Source: Moricandia arvensis
Taxonomy: Eukaryota > Streptophyta > Magnoliopsida > Brassicales > Brassicaceae
Reading direction: 5' to 3'
NCBI GenBank assembly: GCA_905132765.1
Contig: CAJHQP010002099.1
Coordinates: 29,966-93,965 of the forward strand
Length of the DNA: 64,000 nt
Shown: positions 48,829 to 60,355 of the stretch, one piece after another
Numbering within the stretch: position 1 is the stretch's first letter
How the letters are laid out: every line of letters begins with the position of its first letter
Notes under the pieces: generated by a model
Told to the model about the DNA's origin: nothing
Databases searched by the model: none
The model's input: the letters and a program-made list of their open reading frames with translations, nothing else
Translations under genes and position numbers: made by a program

Positions 48829-49252
48829 CTAATATTTAGTAGGGAGAATACAACAGCATAGATATCCAGAACCATCTAGATTGGCCATGCATAAGCCAAG
48901 AGTTCCATGTGGGAACTCAGGCGGTCCACATCGACTCTTACATTCGTAGCTGAACTGGCACGAGCCTCTGTAGATACACTCGTCTCCATATCCGATTTGT
49001 TTTGTGTTCAATGCTATCAATTGCCAAATAGAAACAACCAATATACTTATTAGTATTATTTTAATATGTTTTCTGTTATACGAAATTACATATTGTTTTA
49101 TAGACAGTGTATTGGAAATGTGAGCAGCAAATATTGAAGATGGAATTGAACTGAAAAAATAATAAGAAAAAAAGTTTACCCTTTGATTGAGAAGCACACA
49201 GGAGAAAACATGAAACGAAAAGGGCAGCAAGTTGAAACTTTGACATAGCCAT
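48829..49252 (-). CDS. Defensin-like cysteine-rich secreted peptide
   Basis: Two exons on the minus strand, 49252-49180 and 49013-48829, 85 aa. Exon 1 is a signal peptide (MAMSKFQLAALFVSCFLLCA, cleavage probably after ASQS); exon 2 encodes the mature peptide with eight cysteines spaced C-x5-C-x5-C-x3-C-x12-C-x10-CCC. A phase-1 intron between signal and mature parts is typical of plant defensin-like (DEFL/LCR) genes. Such peptides act outside the cell in defence or signalling; the role here is unknown. A TATA-like ATAAATATAG lies at 49333-49324 on the minus strand. Exon 1 and the 5' region have a second copy at 60346-61083. A second in-frame Met is two codons downstream. It has no counterpart that I know of in the Arabidopsis interval. 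Confidence 0.85.
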
Positions 49253-49328
49253 TTCTTTGACTGTTATTAGTTTTGATGTAAGAAAAAAATAAGTTTTAGA
49301 TGCTAAAAGAAGGAAGCACATGCCTATA

Positions 49329-49620
49329 TTTATTTGACTAGTTGACCTGACATTTATACCAAAAAAGAAACAATTGACCATTAAAATTTCATATCTATAC
49401 TATATCAAAGTTGAATGTATAAATCATTCAAAATATCTAAATAAAATTTAAAACCACCAATTAAATAAAGACAAATTTATTTGACTAGTTGACCTGACAT
49501 TCATACCAAAAAAATAAACAGTTAACCATTAAATTCCATATCTATACTATATCAAAGTTGAGGGTATAAAACATTCAAAATATCTAAATAAAATTTAAGA
49601 CCACTAATTAAATAAAGAAA
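49329..49620. repeat. Tandem duplication in the defensin-like promoter
   Basis: A unit of about 147 bp starting atttatttgactagttgacctgac is present twice (about 49329-49475 and 49476-49620). Each copy carries gttgacc, and the first also attgacc; these are W-box-type TTGACC cores. The same double unit occurs at 60606-60895. Confidence 0.8.
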
Positions 49621-50034
49621 AATCTTGATTTTCAAAATGTCAAAACTTTCAAAAACTGTTTATCCAGACAAAAAATGTCAAAATTTCCAAAATAAAATAT
49701 AAGTTTGTACAAAATAAGGTAAATTAACCAAAGAAAAATCATTAAAAAGAATCAACTTGTTATTTACTAACCGAAAATTAACAGAAAAGTAACTAATATT
49801 TTTTAAAGTAACAGATAAAACTATACATATTTTTTAACATACGACATAACTTGAATTGTCTAAACAATTTTTTAAACAATATCGAATGAATATGGTACTA
49901 TATTGTATCTTAATCACATTAAATAGAATAGTACACCAGTTTTAACGTATATTAAAAATAATATTTTATTAATACTTAAAATATAATATTCTATTAGGTG
50001 GTAGCCTGGATTACGCCCAATGTTTTTGTTTAAT
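49621..50034. other. AT-rich intergenic DNA
   Basis: Non-coding. The part to about 49808 is shared with 60896-61083; the rest is unique and leads into the left copy of the 1.54-kb repeat. Confidence 0.55.
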
Positions 50035-50898
50035 TTTTAATTTTAATTATATATGTTGTATGTATATTTTCTCATATAAATATTATAAGCTTTTATTAAA
50101 ATATAAGTTGCTAGACAATTTTAAATATATTTTAAAATTATTTAAAATTATTCATTTCTTTTGGTCCTACAAAACTGAACTTTTAATATTTTTTGTTATT
50201 GAAAATTATATATAAGGTGATGAGCAAAATGAACAGAAAATTAGTTAAATTTTAGTTTGATTGGTTGGATTGTAGAAATTTTCAATTCACTTATAATTTT
50301 TTATAACTTTTGTTTTGAATTAGTTTTTAAGTAATTTAATAGAATCTTTTCCCCATTTAATAGTCCTATTTTTTGTTCATGTTTGATTATTTTCTTGTTG
50401 GTTTAAAAGTCATGATATTTTTCTACAACTAAAAAAACTTACAACTACGATAAAAGCTACAAACTAAATTTTCACAAAAAATGTAGATTCTGTTTAATTG
50501 CTGGCTCACTTTATTGTTGCATGGACATGTCTTTAACATCTTATTAATTAATGCACTCTATTTCGTTCATTTCGTATACGTGAACCTTCTTCTATGAACA
50601 TATTATACAGCTTTGTTAATGTTGTTTAAAGTAAATTGAGTGATATTTTGTTGAATTATGTTTCTACCATGCCGTTTGCTTAAGCTTCTCTAATCTAAAC
50701 AGCGTAATTAAGTGAATGAAGTTTATTTCTTGTAACAGAAAACTGAAACAAAGCAAGACAAAAAAACCTTGGAAAACGAAAAGTGTTTAGACTACAATGG
50801 TATGTGTGTTGGTGGTGATTTTATTTGTTTAAATGATGTGCATGAATTTCTCTAACTTCTTTACATATTCCAAATTTTGCTCCACTATAAATTTCGTA

Positions 50899-50938
<40 letters not shown>

Positions 50939-51574
50939 TTATAGTTTAGTTGGGAAATTCCTAAAGGAATACATTTTCTAACTAAGCATCTTTTAATGTT
51001 TTTATAACTTTATTTAGCATTATATCTTTATTTAATATTTTGTACCATTTAGATGTAATTGTAGATCATCTTAAACTATGTAAAAGTTGCATGTATGAAA
51101 CTTAGATGTTTCTAATTATTTCTATGTTGAATTTTAACTACTCCCTCTATGGTTTCAATTTGTGGTCAGACAAAACTCTCGACAGTCTTATACGTTAACT
51201 TAGACCACAAATATTATGGATGACATCTCAGCAGCTATTATCGTTAAAGAATTTGTCTTAATGCTGACATGCAAGGAAAAAATGGGCTTGATATTGTTGA
51301 GGCGTCAGAGGTGGCTGAGTTGTATTGAGAAATGGCGGCTAGGATTGAAAGGCGACGAAGCTGCGGTGGATAAATGAGGAGGCGTGGTTGAAGCACGGTG
51401 ACGGCTTTTCGCAGTAAATGGCCTGTAATTTGCAGCGAGATAGCAACAAAGTATGAGTTTATTGGTTTCATTAGATTTTGATAGATAGAAGAAAAGAGAG
51501 TACAAAAGTGATACCAACATTGGTTTATCTATCAAGAGAGAAGAGACCTAAGCATCATCATTCATCATCACTTC
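50035..51574. repeat. 1.54-kb direct repeat, left copy
   Basis: Nearly identical to 52642-54181 (offset about 2606). Differences noticed: a handful of substitutions (cttttggtcc/ctttttgtcc, aaggtgatg/aaggcgatg, cagtctta/cagtcgta, tagacc/taggcc), a 3-base indel (agattctg/agatg) and (TA)n length. It has no TG..CA ends or adjacent primer-binding site, so it is unlikely to be an LTR. It includes a small hairpin, tttgtggtc...gaccacaaa (51159-51211). A 75-codon minus-strand frame (51471-51244) is present in both copies but resembles nothing I know. Confidence 0.9.
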
Positions 51575-52641
51575 AATTTTGATTTTGACCATTCTGTACA
51601 CAAAAATAAGCATAAACCAATTGCAACACGTGTACTCCACTCCTCATGCATCAACATTTGCCATGTATTTAGTATTTCCACCACATAATAGAAATCGTCG
51701 ACCACCACTTTGCCGCCTGAAACTCTTCAGCTTTATCTGCAAAAACTTAGTCATCTAGCTTTTCATTCAAAGGCACTAAGATTTTTCATCAAAATTGTTT
51801 GGAATGTCTTTTGATGGTCCCCAGACTCAAGGATTGGATTCATGTACGCCCACCGAAAGCAAAAAAACGCAGAAGGTTAAGGCATAACACTCTTTAGAGT
51901 ATTGTCATAACACGAGCATCAACTCCAAATCTTTGTGCATGCTCACAATAATCTAAAATCACTTGAAGAACATGTCAAGAATAAATTTTGCTCTAATCTG
52001 TTTACATAACGAAAAGAAAGGATTATTCTATGAAAAGTCGATCAAGCATAACCGGTGAAAAACAAGGATTCAAACAATTTCCGGTATAAAGTGCGTCTGA
52101 AATAGATTAAAAAGCAAGCTTAAGCAAGCAAAAGATGAGAATTTTTTTATAAAACAAGATATCCGAACAAGTCGGAATATGAACCGAAGAAAACGGAGAT
52201 TAAGTTTTTAAAAACAATAAGCAGACAAAACCGAAAGATGATCCGACTATAGAATGAAAACCACAAAAAATCAAAACTAAACCGGTGACCAGCAGTGGGT
52301 AAAACCACTGGTCGCCGGAAACACTTAAAACAAGCTTGAAGAAACTCTAGAAAGAAGTTGAAGGTTATAGAGAAAGAGTGTTTTTGGTTATTTAATTAAT
52401 AATGAGTTTAATCAACTTCTTAGAAAATCCATAGCTCAATATGGAAAAAACTCTAAAATGGTCCAAATAAACAGTCTCCAAAAATCTGTAGCCTAATATG
52501 AAAAACCTAATAAGTGGCCTATCAAATACATGCACATCAAGAAAAATCATAAACCTCTCACAAACTACACACTCACGCGACAAAACACCACCAACTATTC
52601 ACTTACGTCTTACTCAGAATTGTGATTATAGGGTTAGACAA
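51575..52641. other. 1.07-kb unique spacer between the 1.54-kb repeats
   Basis: No gene recognised. It has a GC-richer patch with a hairpin, ccggtgaccagcagtgg...ccactggtcgccgg (52281-52318). Composition is less AT-rich than the flanks and many aaccg/ccga motifs occur. Possibly a remnant of an element; I cannot classify it. Confidence 0.5.
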
Positions 52642-53502
52642 TTTTAATTTTAATTATATATGTTGTATGTATATTTTCTCATATAAATATTATAAGCTTT
52701 TATTAAAATATAAGTTGCTAGACAATTTTAAATATATTTTAAAATTATTTAAAATTATTCATTTCTTTTTGTCCTACAAAACTGAACTTTTAATATTTTT
52801 TGTTATTGAAAATTATATATAAGGCGATGAGCAAAATGAACAGAAAATTAGTTAAATTTTAGTTTGATTGGTTGGATTGTAGAAATTTTCAATTCACTTA
52901 TAATTTTTTATAACTTTTGTTTTGAATTAGTTTTTAAGTAATTTAATAGAATCTTTTCCCCATTTAATAGTCCTATTTTTTGTTCATGTTTGATTATTTT
53001 CTTGTTGGTTTAAAAGTCATGATATTTTTCTACAACTAAAAAAACTTACAACTACGATAAAAGCTACAAACTAAATTTTCACAAAAAATGTAGATGTTTA
53101 ATTGCTGGCTCACTTTATTGTTGCATGGACATGTCTTTAACATCTTATTAATTAATGCACTCTATTTCGTTCATTTCGTATACGTGAACCTTCTTCTATG
53201 AACATATTATACAGCTTTGTTAATGTTGTTTAAAGTAAATTGAGTGATATTTTGTTGAATTATGTTTCTACCATGCCGTTTGCTTAAGCTTCTCTAATCT
53301 AAACAGCGTAATTAAGTGAATGAAGTTTATTTCTTGTAACAGAAAACTGAAACAAAGCAAGACAAAAAAACCTTGGAAAACGAAAAGTGTTTAGACTACA
53401 ATGGTATGTGTGTTGGTGGTGATTTTATTTGTTTAAATGATGTGCATGAATTTCTCTAACTTCTTTACATATTCCAAATTTTGCTCCACTATAAATTTCG
53501 TA

Positions 53503-53544
<42 letters not shown>

Positions 53545-54181
53545 TTATAGTTTAGTTGGGAAATTCCTAAAGGAATACATTTTCTAACTAAGCATCTTTT
53601 AATGTTTTTATAACTTTATTTAGCATTATATCTTTATTTAATATTTTGTACCATTTAGATGTAATTGTAGATCATCTTAAACTATGTAAAAGTTGCATGT
53701 ATGAAACTTAGATGTTTCTAATTATTTCTATGTTGAATTTTAACTACTCCCTCTATGGTTTCAATTTGTGGTCAGACAAAACTCTCGACAGTCGTATACG
53801 TTAACTTAGGCCACAAATATTATGGATGACATCTCAGCAGCTATTATCGTTAAAGAATTTGTCTTAATGCTGACATGCAAGGAAAAAATGGGCTTGATAT
53901 TGTTGAGGCGTCAGAGGTGGCTGAGTTGTATTGAGAAATGGCGGCTAGGATTGAAAGGCGACGAAGCTGCGGTGGATAAATGAGGAGGCGTGGTTGAAGC
54001 ACGGTGACGGCTTTTCGCAGTAAATGGCCTGTAATTTGCAGCGAGATAGCAACAAAGTATGAGTTTATTGGTTTCATTAGATTTTGATAGATAGAAGAAA
54101 AGAGAGTACAAAAGTGATACCAACATTGGTTTATCTATCAAGAGAGAAGAGACCTAAGCATCATCATTCATCATCACTTCA
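52642..54181. repeat. 1.54-kb direct repeat, right copy
   Basis: Second copy of 50035-51574 in the same orientation; shared borders are ttttaattttaattatatat on the left and catcattcatcatcacttcaat on the right. Confidence 0.9.
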
Positions 54182-54958
54182 ATGTTGGATCAAGGAATGC
54201 ATTGGTAATGGTTTCCTGTAACATAGTGGATAATTTTTTTTGGAAAGAAAACTTGGCAGAAGATTCACACAAATAAATTATTGAGGGGATTCATTGAATG
54301 TAAAAATCGTGTGAAAAGTGGGGAATTTGTGTTCATGTGATTGTTAATGAAGATGCTTGAATCAAGTTGACTTACCTAACGGGTAGAAGAAGTCCACTCG
54401 CATAGCTAAATAAGTTAGAATTAAGTTGACTAACAGCTAACCATTTGTTTGTTTGCTCAGTCCAAATTAAGTCAAAGCCCTCACACTATTCACATTTGTG
54501 AGAGCTCATATACAACCAAACGAAAGTGACTTAAGATTTCCTAGAATTAGACACATGTTATGTTCAAGTCTTTGAATTTAATGATGTGGCGTCTTCAGAA
54601 AAAAAAAAATTCTATTATAGAATAAATCTCTCGAATAATTTTTTAAAAAGTTTTTATAACAAAAATAAATTTTAAAAAATGATCAAAATAGATTTTTTTT
54701 TTTTTGAAAATTTTAATATCTTTTTAATATTTTTTTTAATTTTAAACCTCACCTCCAAAACCCGGTCCTAGATTAGTTAACCCAAATGGTATCAATGTAT
54801 ATATACACCTTTAATAAAATTTATTTTAATCATTTTTCGTTTTAAATGATATTTTGGGGATAAAGCTTTTTAAAGTCTATTTTGGTTATTACCTCATCAT
54901 ATCTTTATATATATATATATATATATAGATTTAGTATAGTCCTCGGTGAATTCTGAGT
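54182..54958. other. Intergenic DNA with a MITE-like relic
   Basis: The part at about 54605-54895 resembles the MITE at 47331 in its core (cctagattagttaacccaaatggta against cttagattaattaacccaaaggtta) but with altered ends. A (TA)n tract lies at 54908-54927. No gene. Confidence 0.5.
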
Positions 54959-55309
54959 ATGCGTATCAGAGCGAGGATTGTGTTGGAGAGACGAGGATGT
55001 CTTAGATTAGTTCTTTGCTTCTTACTCCTATTTTGGATTGAACATGTCAACATTAGTTTTTTTTTTGCCTCAGATTGTTTCTCTTTTGCTTGTGGGCTGG
55101 AAAATATTGGGCTTCAGATGGAACTTGCAATGGTGGTTGGACTAATCTTGTCCAGTGGATTTCATGGAACTGACACTCCAAATGCTGAAAGATATCATTT
55201 AAAAGACTGGTTATATGCAGATAATATGAGTAAGTTTACTTTCTTTCCTGCTGGAGTTGTTGGGCCGAATCGAATGGATTTGGTAGTTGAGAGTCATGTA
55301 GAAAGATAA
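54959..55309 (+). CDS. Unrecognised ORF, possibly a gene fragment
   Basis: An open frame of 116 aa with a hydrophobic segment (RLVLCFLLLFWIEHVNISFF) and a C-terminal half of protein-like composition (HGTDTPNAERYHLKDWLYAD, FFPAGVVGPNRMDLV). The second half looks like a real protein fragment, but I cannot name the family. It may be an exon of a decayed or transposon-borne gene. No convincing splice sites or promoter define a complete gene. Confidence 0.3.
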   Translation: MRIRARIVLERRGCLRLVLCFLLLFWIEHVNISFFFASDCFSFACGLENIGLQMELAMVVGLILSSGFHGTDTPNAERYHLKDWLYADNMSKFTFFPAGVVGPNRMDLVVESHVER

Positions 55310-56010
55310 GAAAATTTTCTTTTGCTGAGTTGCTCCTGTGAATTCATTTGTTTAGACTTGTATCGACCCAGTTTAAGTTTTTTTTTTCTTTATTTGTTTC
55401 TCTTTATAATTTACAAAAAAAACTATGAAGACCCTTTTTTGAAAAATTCTTTTCTATTTTTGATAATTATAAAATTTAAAGACTTTATTAAATTAAACTT
55501 AAAGTATTATTGGGTGGCGTTTTAAACAATTTGGTGGACTACGGTTGTATTTCTTTTTTTTCGGTATGGTGGGAGACTTATTTGCTTACGCAATATGTTT
55601 TTGTTTCTTTCGGAAAAAAAGATTATAGAAAATGTTAAAAGGAAGAAAGAACAAAATCATTGCATTAATACTTGTCTACGTAAAGAAAGTCGGTAATGAG
55701 AAATGATAATTTATTAAGAAAAGAATAAAGAATATTTATGTTGTTGTAAAAAAAAAAGAATATTATGTTTGTCTTACCTTTCTTAACCGGAAGTTTATAA
55801 AAAAAAATGCTAAAGGTAGGAACGAATAAAATCACAACACTAATACTTTACGTGTGAAGTCTAAACATGTATCACAACAATCTAAGAATCGTTGGTATGA
55901 TTCAGCTATAAATACATTATTTTACTTTAGCTACATTCTCAAGATCTCAAATAATTGATCCATCCTATAATTTCATAACCACTCTCTTTATCTCTCGCAT
56001 CAACCCGGCC
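55310..56010 (+). promoter_or_regulatory. Intergenic DNA and promoter of the DC1 gene
   Basis: AT-rich, with no gene. Two similar segments (aggaagaaagaacaaaatcattgcattaatact near 55640 and aggtaggaacgaataaaatcacaacactaatact near 55814) suggest an old duplication. A TATA box ctataaatac is at 55906-55915, giving a transcription start near 55940 and a leader of about 70 nt. Confidence 0.6.
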
Positions 56011-57825
56011 ATGGACTTGATTCAGCATGCTCCTTCTGTTATCATTTGCACTCGGCCAGGATACGAAAACAAAGAAGAGTTTCGTTCTGCACGATTCAAG
56101 GATTCACCGATTGTAGTGTTAGGTATTTTCGGTAGGGAAAATGATCATCGGTCTCCACCTACTGATAATACCTATCCCCTTGTATGGTGCCGCAACGAAG
56201 AAAACGAAAACAAGCAGTTCCTGTGCAGCTTTTGCGGGTGTTGGTTAGACAGCACCACCGGGTATTATGTATGCGAAGAGTTCAAGAGGATCTCTAAAGA
56301 CTACACTATTGGTTTTCATAAAGAGTGTGTTAAACCGATGAAAAATCATCGTTATCACACTAAACATCCACTCCAAGTTCTCGCATTTGTGAATGCGCAA
56401 TCATCAAACAAAGTATGCTATTGTTGTTATAGTTATAAAAAGTACGTTCACTTTTGCTCTATATGCAACTTTAGCATTTGTCGTGATTGTGAGACAAAAC
56501 CACTACTCCTTGCAATAGACCACAAGAAAAGGCATGAACATACACTCTATTACTTTCCTAGAGAAGCCTCCATGACCTGCGATGTTTGCGCTATGGATGA
56601 TCGAAGGCACTTTACTTATATCTGTCATCAATGCGATTTCGTAGTCCATAAAAACTGTCTCTATTCACCATGGATCATAAAAATTTCTCGTCATGAACAT
56701 CGCCTCTCTTTTACTTATTCATTTCCTTCTAGAGAATGGTTTTGCGGGATTTGCCGGAAAAGTTTGGATGAAAATTATGGAGGATATTCTTGCGTGAAAG
56801 ATTGCACCTATGTTGCTCATTCCCAATGTGCTTTACAAGAAGCTATATGGGATGGTAAAGAACTCGAGGAAGAACCAGAAGAACTAAATGAAAATATCTT
56901 GCCGTTCAAAGAGATAAATGATGGAATGATAAAACATTTCAGTCATAAACATCATATGAGACTCCACAAAGAAATCGAGAAAACAAATCGGAATACCAAG
57001 CAGTGTCAAGCATGTGCGTTTCGTATATATGAAGGTGATATATTGGATTGTACGGAATGTGATTTTGTTCTCCACAACAAATGTGCATATCTTCCGGTTC
57101 AAAAATATCATCCATTGCATATTCACCCTCTCTTCTTACAAGAGGAAAATCTACAAACCACGTTTTTCTGTTCAGCTTGCAGTCGTATGTGCAATAGTTT
57201 CAGGTACGCGTGTGAAATGGCCAACTGTTTTTTCAAGTTAGACGTGAATTGTGCAGCCGTATCTGTACCACTAAATCATCATTGTCACCCACATCTTTTG
57301 TTCTTACCATCTAACCCTTATCTTTCAAGAATATGTTCGCTTTGTCAAACAAAGAAATATATGCATTTAGAATGTGGAGAATGTGAATTTTTCTTTTGTT
57401 TCTGCTACGCAACTCTACCAATGAAGTTTAAGTACAAGCATGATGAACATCCTCTTATGTTTTCATGTGAACAAGACTTGAGTGGTCAACATTTGTGTGA
57501 TGTCTGTGAAATTAACATATCTCCGAAGAATGGAATGTACATGTGAAATGATTGCGACATCCAACTCCATATTGAATGCTTACTCGGGATCAACATGCAT
57601 ATGTTACCTGGTAAAGAGGTTCGAATTTATGAAAGAAAAATATATGAAAGAAAATTTGATATTCTTCGCATTGATCTCATTCTCACAAGATACACATGCA
57701 AACGATGTCATAAACTTTGCCAAGACAAGATAGTCTACAAAATGTCTGACGAAGAAATAAATTGTTCTCCATATTGTAGCTACTTTCTTGGGATTAACCC
57801 TATTAATTACCCATTGTTGCACTGA
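56011..57825 (+). pseudogene. DC1-domain (divergent C1) zinc-finger protein with one internal stop
   Basis: A single-exon frame of 605 codons, interrupted only by TGA at 57544-57546 (codon 512). The protein before the stop has repeated Cys/His-rich DC1 units, for example FLCSFCGCWLD, VCYCCYSYKKYVHFCSICNF, MTCDVCAMDD with YICHQCDFVVHKNC, WFCGICRKSL, QCQACAFRIYEGDILDCTEC and FFCSACSRMC. After it the same frame continues NDCDIQLHIECLLGIN and YTCKRCHKLCQDK to a stop at 57823-57825. In the unit MYM-x-NDCD the stop sits where DC1 domains have a zinc-binding Cys. The 511-aa truncated product could still be made. DC1 proteins form large plant families, are often stress-responsive, and have mostly unknown biochemistry. 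There is no known counterpart in the Arabidopsis interval. Confidence 0.88.
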
Positions 57826-58902
57826 AAAGTCTAAATTAATTAAATAATGTGTACCGTCTTGTATAAATAAAAAAAACTAATCTTCAAAAGAAAAAAAACA
57901 CACAAGTTATCTATATATTCCATTAAAATAAAGTCATTATTTTTATTTACCTTAAAAGTCATACTAGGTCCAATTCATTAATATAACTTATTTGATTATT
58001 TATATTAATCAATAAAATATATGATGTTTCTAGAAAATCTTAACAGTTCATAATAACTCAACTTAACTATAAAGTAAAATATTAATTAAGTTATAACAAA
58101 ATCTATTAAAAAATCTAATAAAATCTTATTAAAAATTTCAAATATTGTTTTTATAAATAATACATTAAATAATTTCGTAATTAGTAACAAATATAATTAT
58201 AAATTAAAATTATTTAAAATTTAATTAAAAGGAATAAATAAAAATTATATTATATTTCTTATAAATTTATAATTATAGTATATATTTAATTAAAATAGAA
58301 GTACTATATGAAATAAATATGAGATAATTATTTTAAATGGTAGATTAACCTATTTTATTTTTAAAACATGCTTTCATTTAAACAATATTTATAAAATAAT
58401 GCATTAATTTAGTAACAAAAAATTCAAAGTCATTTATTCTTCCAACTCAGAAATAATTGTGTAATTTTCAAATATTTCTTGACCAAGTATACAATTATGA
58501 AAATAAATATATCGAACTAAAAATGATGATATTCCAAAAAATCTAAAATATAAAATCGTAGATCTAAAGTATATTTTTTTTTGAAATGCAACAAAAAAAA
58601 CTATGTTATAAAAATCAAAGTACTATAATATATTGAAATCTTAATTTAATAATAAAAATAGAAAACTTAATACCATAGTATCCAAAAATATCAAATAGCG
58701 ATAAAATATACTAATATAGTATATTGCATAACTAATTTATATTTCTTCAATATCTAGAATACATCTTTATGGTTGTATCTAAAATATATATATATTCTCT
58801 AATATCTAGAATACAAATTTAATAATTATAAAATTAAATTAATATAAAATATCAGGAAATGAGAAATATTTTATCTTGTCTTATCTAACGTTTATCAAAA
58901 AG
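57826..58902. other. AT-rich intergenic DNA
   Basis: Over 80 percent A/T by eye with no coding signal or defined repeat ends. Confidence 0.6.
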
Positions 58903-59325
58903 CAATGTTAAAAAATCGTTAGACGGTAGCTAGGCGGTTTATAAAGAACTAGCGACTACGCGGATTATTCGGGACCTAGACGAGAACTAGGCGTTAAGGA
59001 ATTATTGATTTATTTGATTTATATATAACATATATATAAGATCATTTAGTTTTTAAATAGAAATATAAAATTAATGTGATAAATTATCAAAATTAAATAT
59101 GCAAAACAAAGAAATTAGACAAATTTGTGAATCTATACTAACATTATTGTTTAAATTAACATAATTAGACTAATTTAGATCGATTTAACTGATTTTAACC
59201 GATTTCGAATAGTTTAATCGATTTGAATCGTATAAATCGGATTTTAGGAAAATAGTTTTGGGTGGAACATAGTTGCCGCCTAGATAGGGGCCTAGGCACC
59301 GCCTAGACCGATTTTTAGAACCCAG
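58903..59325. mobile_element. hAT-type foldback MITE
   Basis: A 423-bp element flanked by a perfect 8-bp duplication TCAAAAAG (58895-58902 and 59326-59333). Ends are CAATGTTAAAAAATCG and, on the minus strand, CTGGGTTCTAAAAATCGG. Inner terminal motifs tagacggtagctaggcgg and ccgcctagaccg match the family of the ATG12A intron element. Confidence 0.85.
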
Positions 59326-59488
59326 TCAAAAAGAAACCACCCCTTTCTATTATGAATTTTAGCTTCACTGGTTACCACCAAAGGTCTATGATCTAACCCA
59401 TCATCCCTAAATACTCGGTAAATGCGCTGACAAAGAATTATGACATTCTCATTAGGTGATGCCCTATTCAATATGCATATAATAATTT
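59326..59488 (-). other. Protein-like fragment next to the TRIM array
   Basis: The minus strand reads IIICILNRASPNENVIILCQ, RIYRVFRDDGLDHRPLVVTS and EAKIHNRKGWFLFDW without stops and with protein-like composition. I do not recognise the family. It may be a captured gene piece or retroelement coding remnant cut off by the LTR at 59489 and the MITE at 59325. Confidence 0.3.
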
Positions 59489-60355
59489 TGTAACGTCCCG
59501 AGCGTCCACGGCTAATGGGCCACCCACGCCCGCTCTCTCGGCCCGTGTGCCTCATTCCGTTCCAACGATTGGTGCGTAAATTTTTTAAGACTCGAAATCA
59601 TTGTTTACAGACCCTGCAATCATCACCTGACCTTTCCCCGTATTTTGGCCTCATTCACACGGTATCGCGAATCACTTCCCGATAAGTCACCCATCCTTCC
59701 ACTACTCCAGCATAAGCATGCTTAACCTTGAAGTTATAAACAGATGTGTGACTGAAAAGGCAAGTCAGCCAAATCAGTTCTCTTAAGCTTTTTTCATATA
59801 TCACAATTCGGGATGTTACAATTCACTCCCTTTCAAAGAACACAACGTCCTCGTTGCGCCCCACGAGAGGTCTCAAGACGCCTCTCGGGTCAGAACGCGA
59901 TGGCTAACCAGCTCTGATACCACTTGCAACACCCTGACCGCCTACGGCTAATGGGCCACCCACACCCGCTCTCTCGGTCTGTGGGCCCCATCCCGTTCCA
60001 ACGGTTAGTGTGTAGATTTTTGAAGACTCGAAATCATTGTTTACTGACCTGCAATCACCATCCGACCTTTCCTCGTGTTTTGGCCTCACTCGCACGGTAT
60101 CGCGAATCACTTTCCGATAGATCACCCATCCTTCCACTATTCCAGCATAAACACGCTTAATCCTGAAGTTCTAAACGGATGTGTGACGGAAAAGATAAGT
60201 CAACCAAATCAATTCTCTTAAGCCTTTTTCATGTTTCACGACTCGGGATATCACAATTCACCCCATTTCAAAAACGCAACGTCTTTGTTGCACCCCACGA
60301 CAGGTCTCAAGACGCCTATCGGATCAGAACGCGATGGCTAACCAGTTCTGTTACA
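59489..60355 (-). mobile_element. TRIM-like LTR array (LTR-internal-LTR-internal)
   Basis: Two related LTRs of about 331 bp (59489-59820 and 59925-60255), each with TG..CA ends (TGTAAC...TTACA; TGCAAC...TCACA), share cggctaatgggccaccca, ccgttccaacg and cggtatcgcgaatcact. They are separated by a 104-bp internal segment containing tgataccac; on the minus strand TGGTATCAGAGC (59922-59911), the methionine-tRNA primer-binding site, starts two bases from the LTR. A second, diverged copy of the internal segment (60256-60355) follows the outer LTR. There is no coding capacity, as expected for a terminal-repeat retrotransposon in miniature. Confidence 0.82.

Noticed and set aside
50035..54181. LARD-type LTR element with 1.54-kb LTRs
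   Set aside because: No TG..CA ends, primer-binding site or polypurine tract at the inner borders on either strand.
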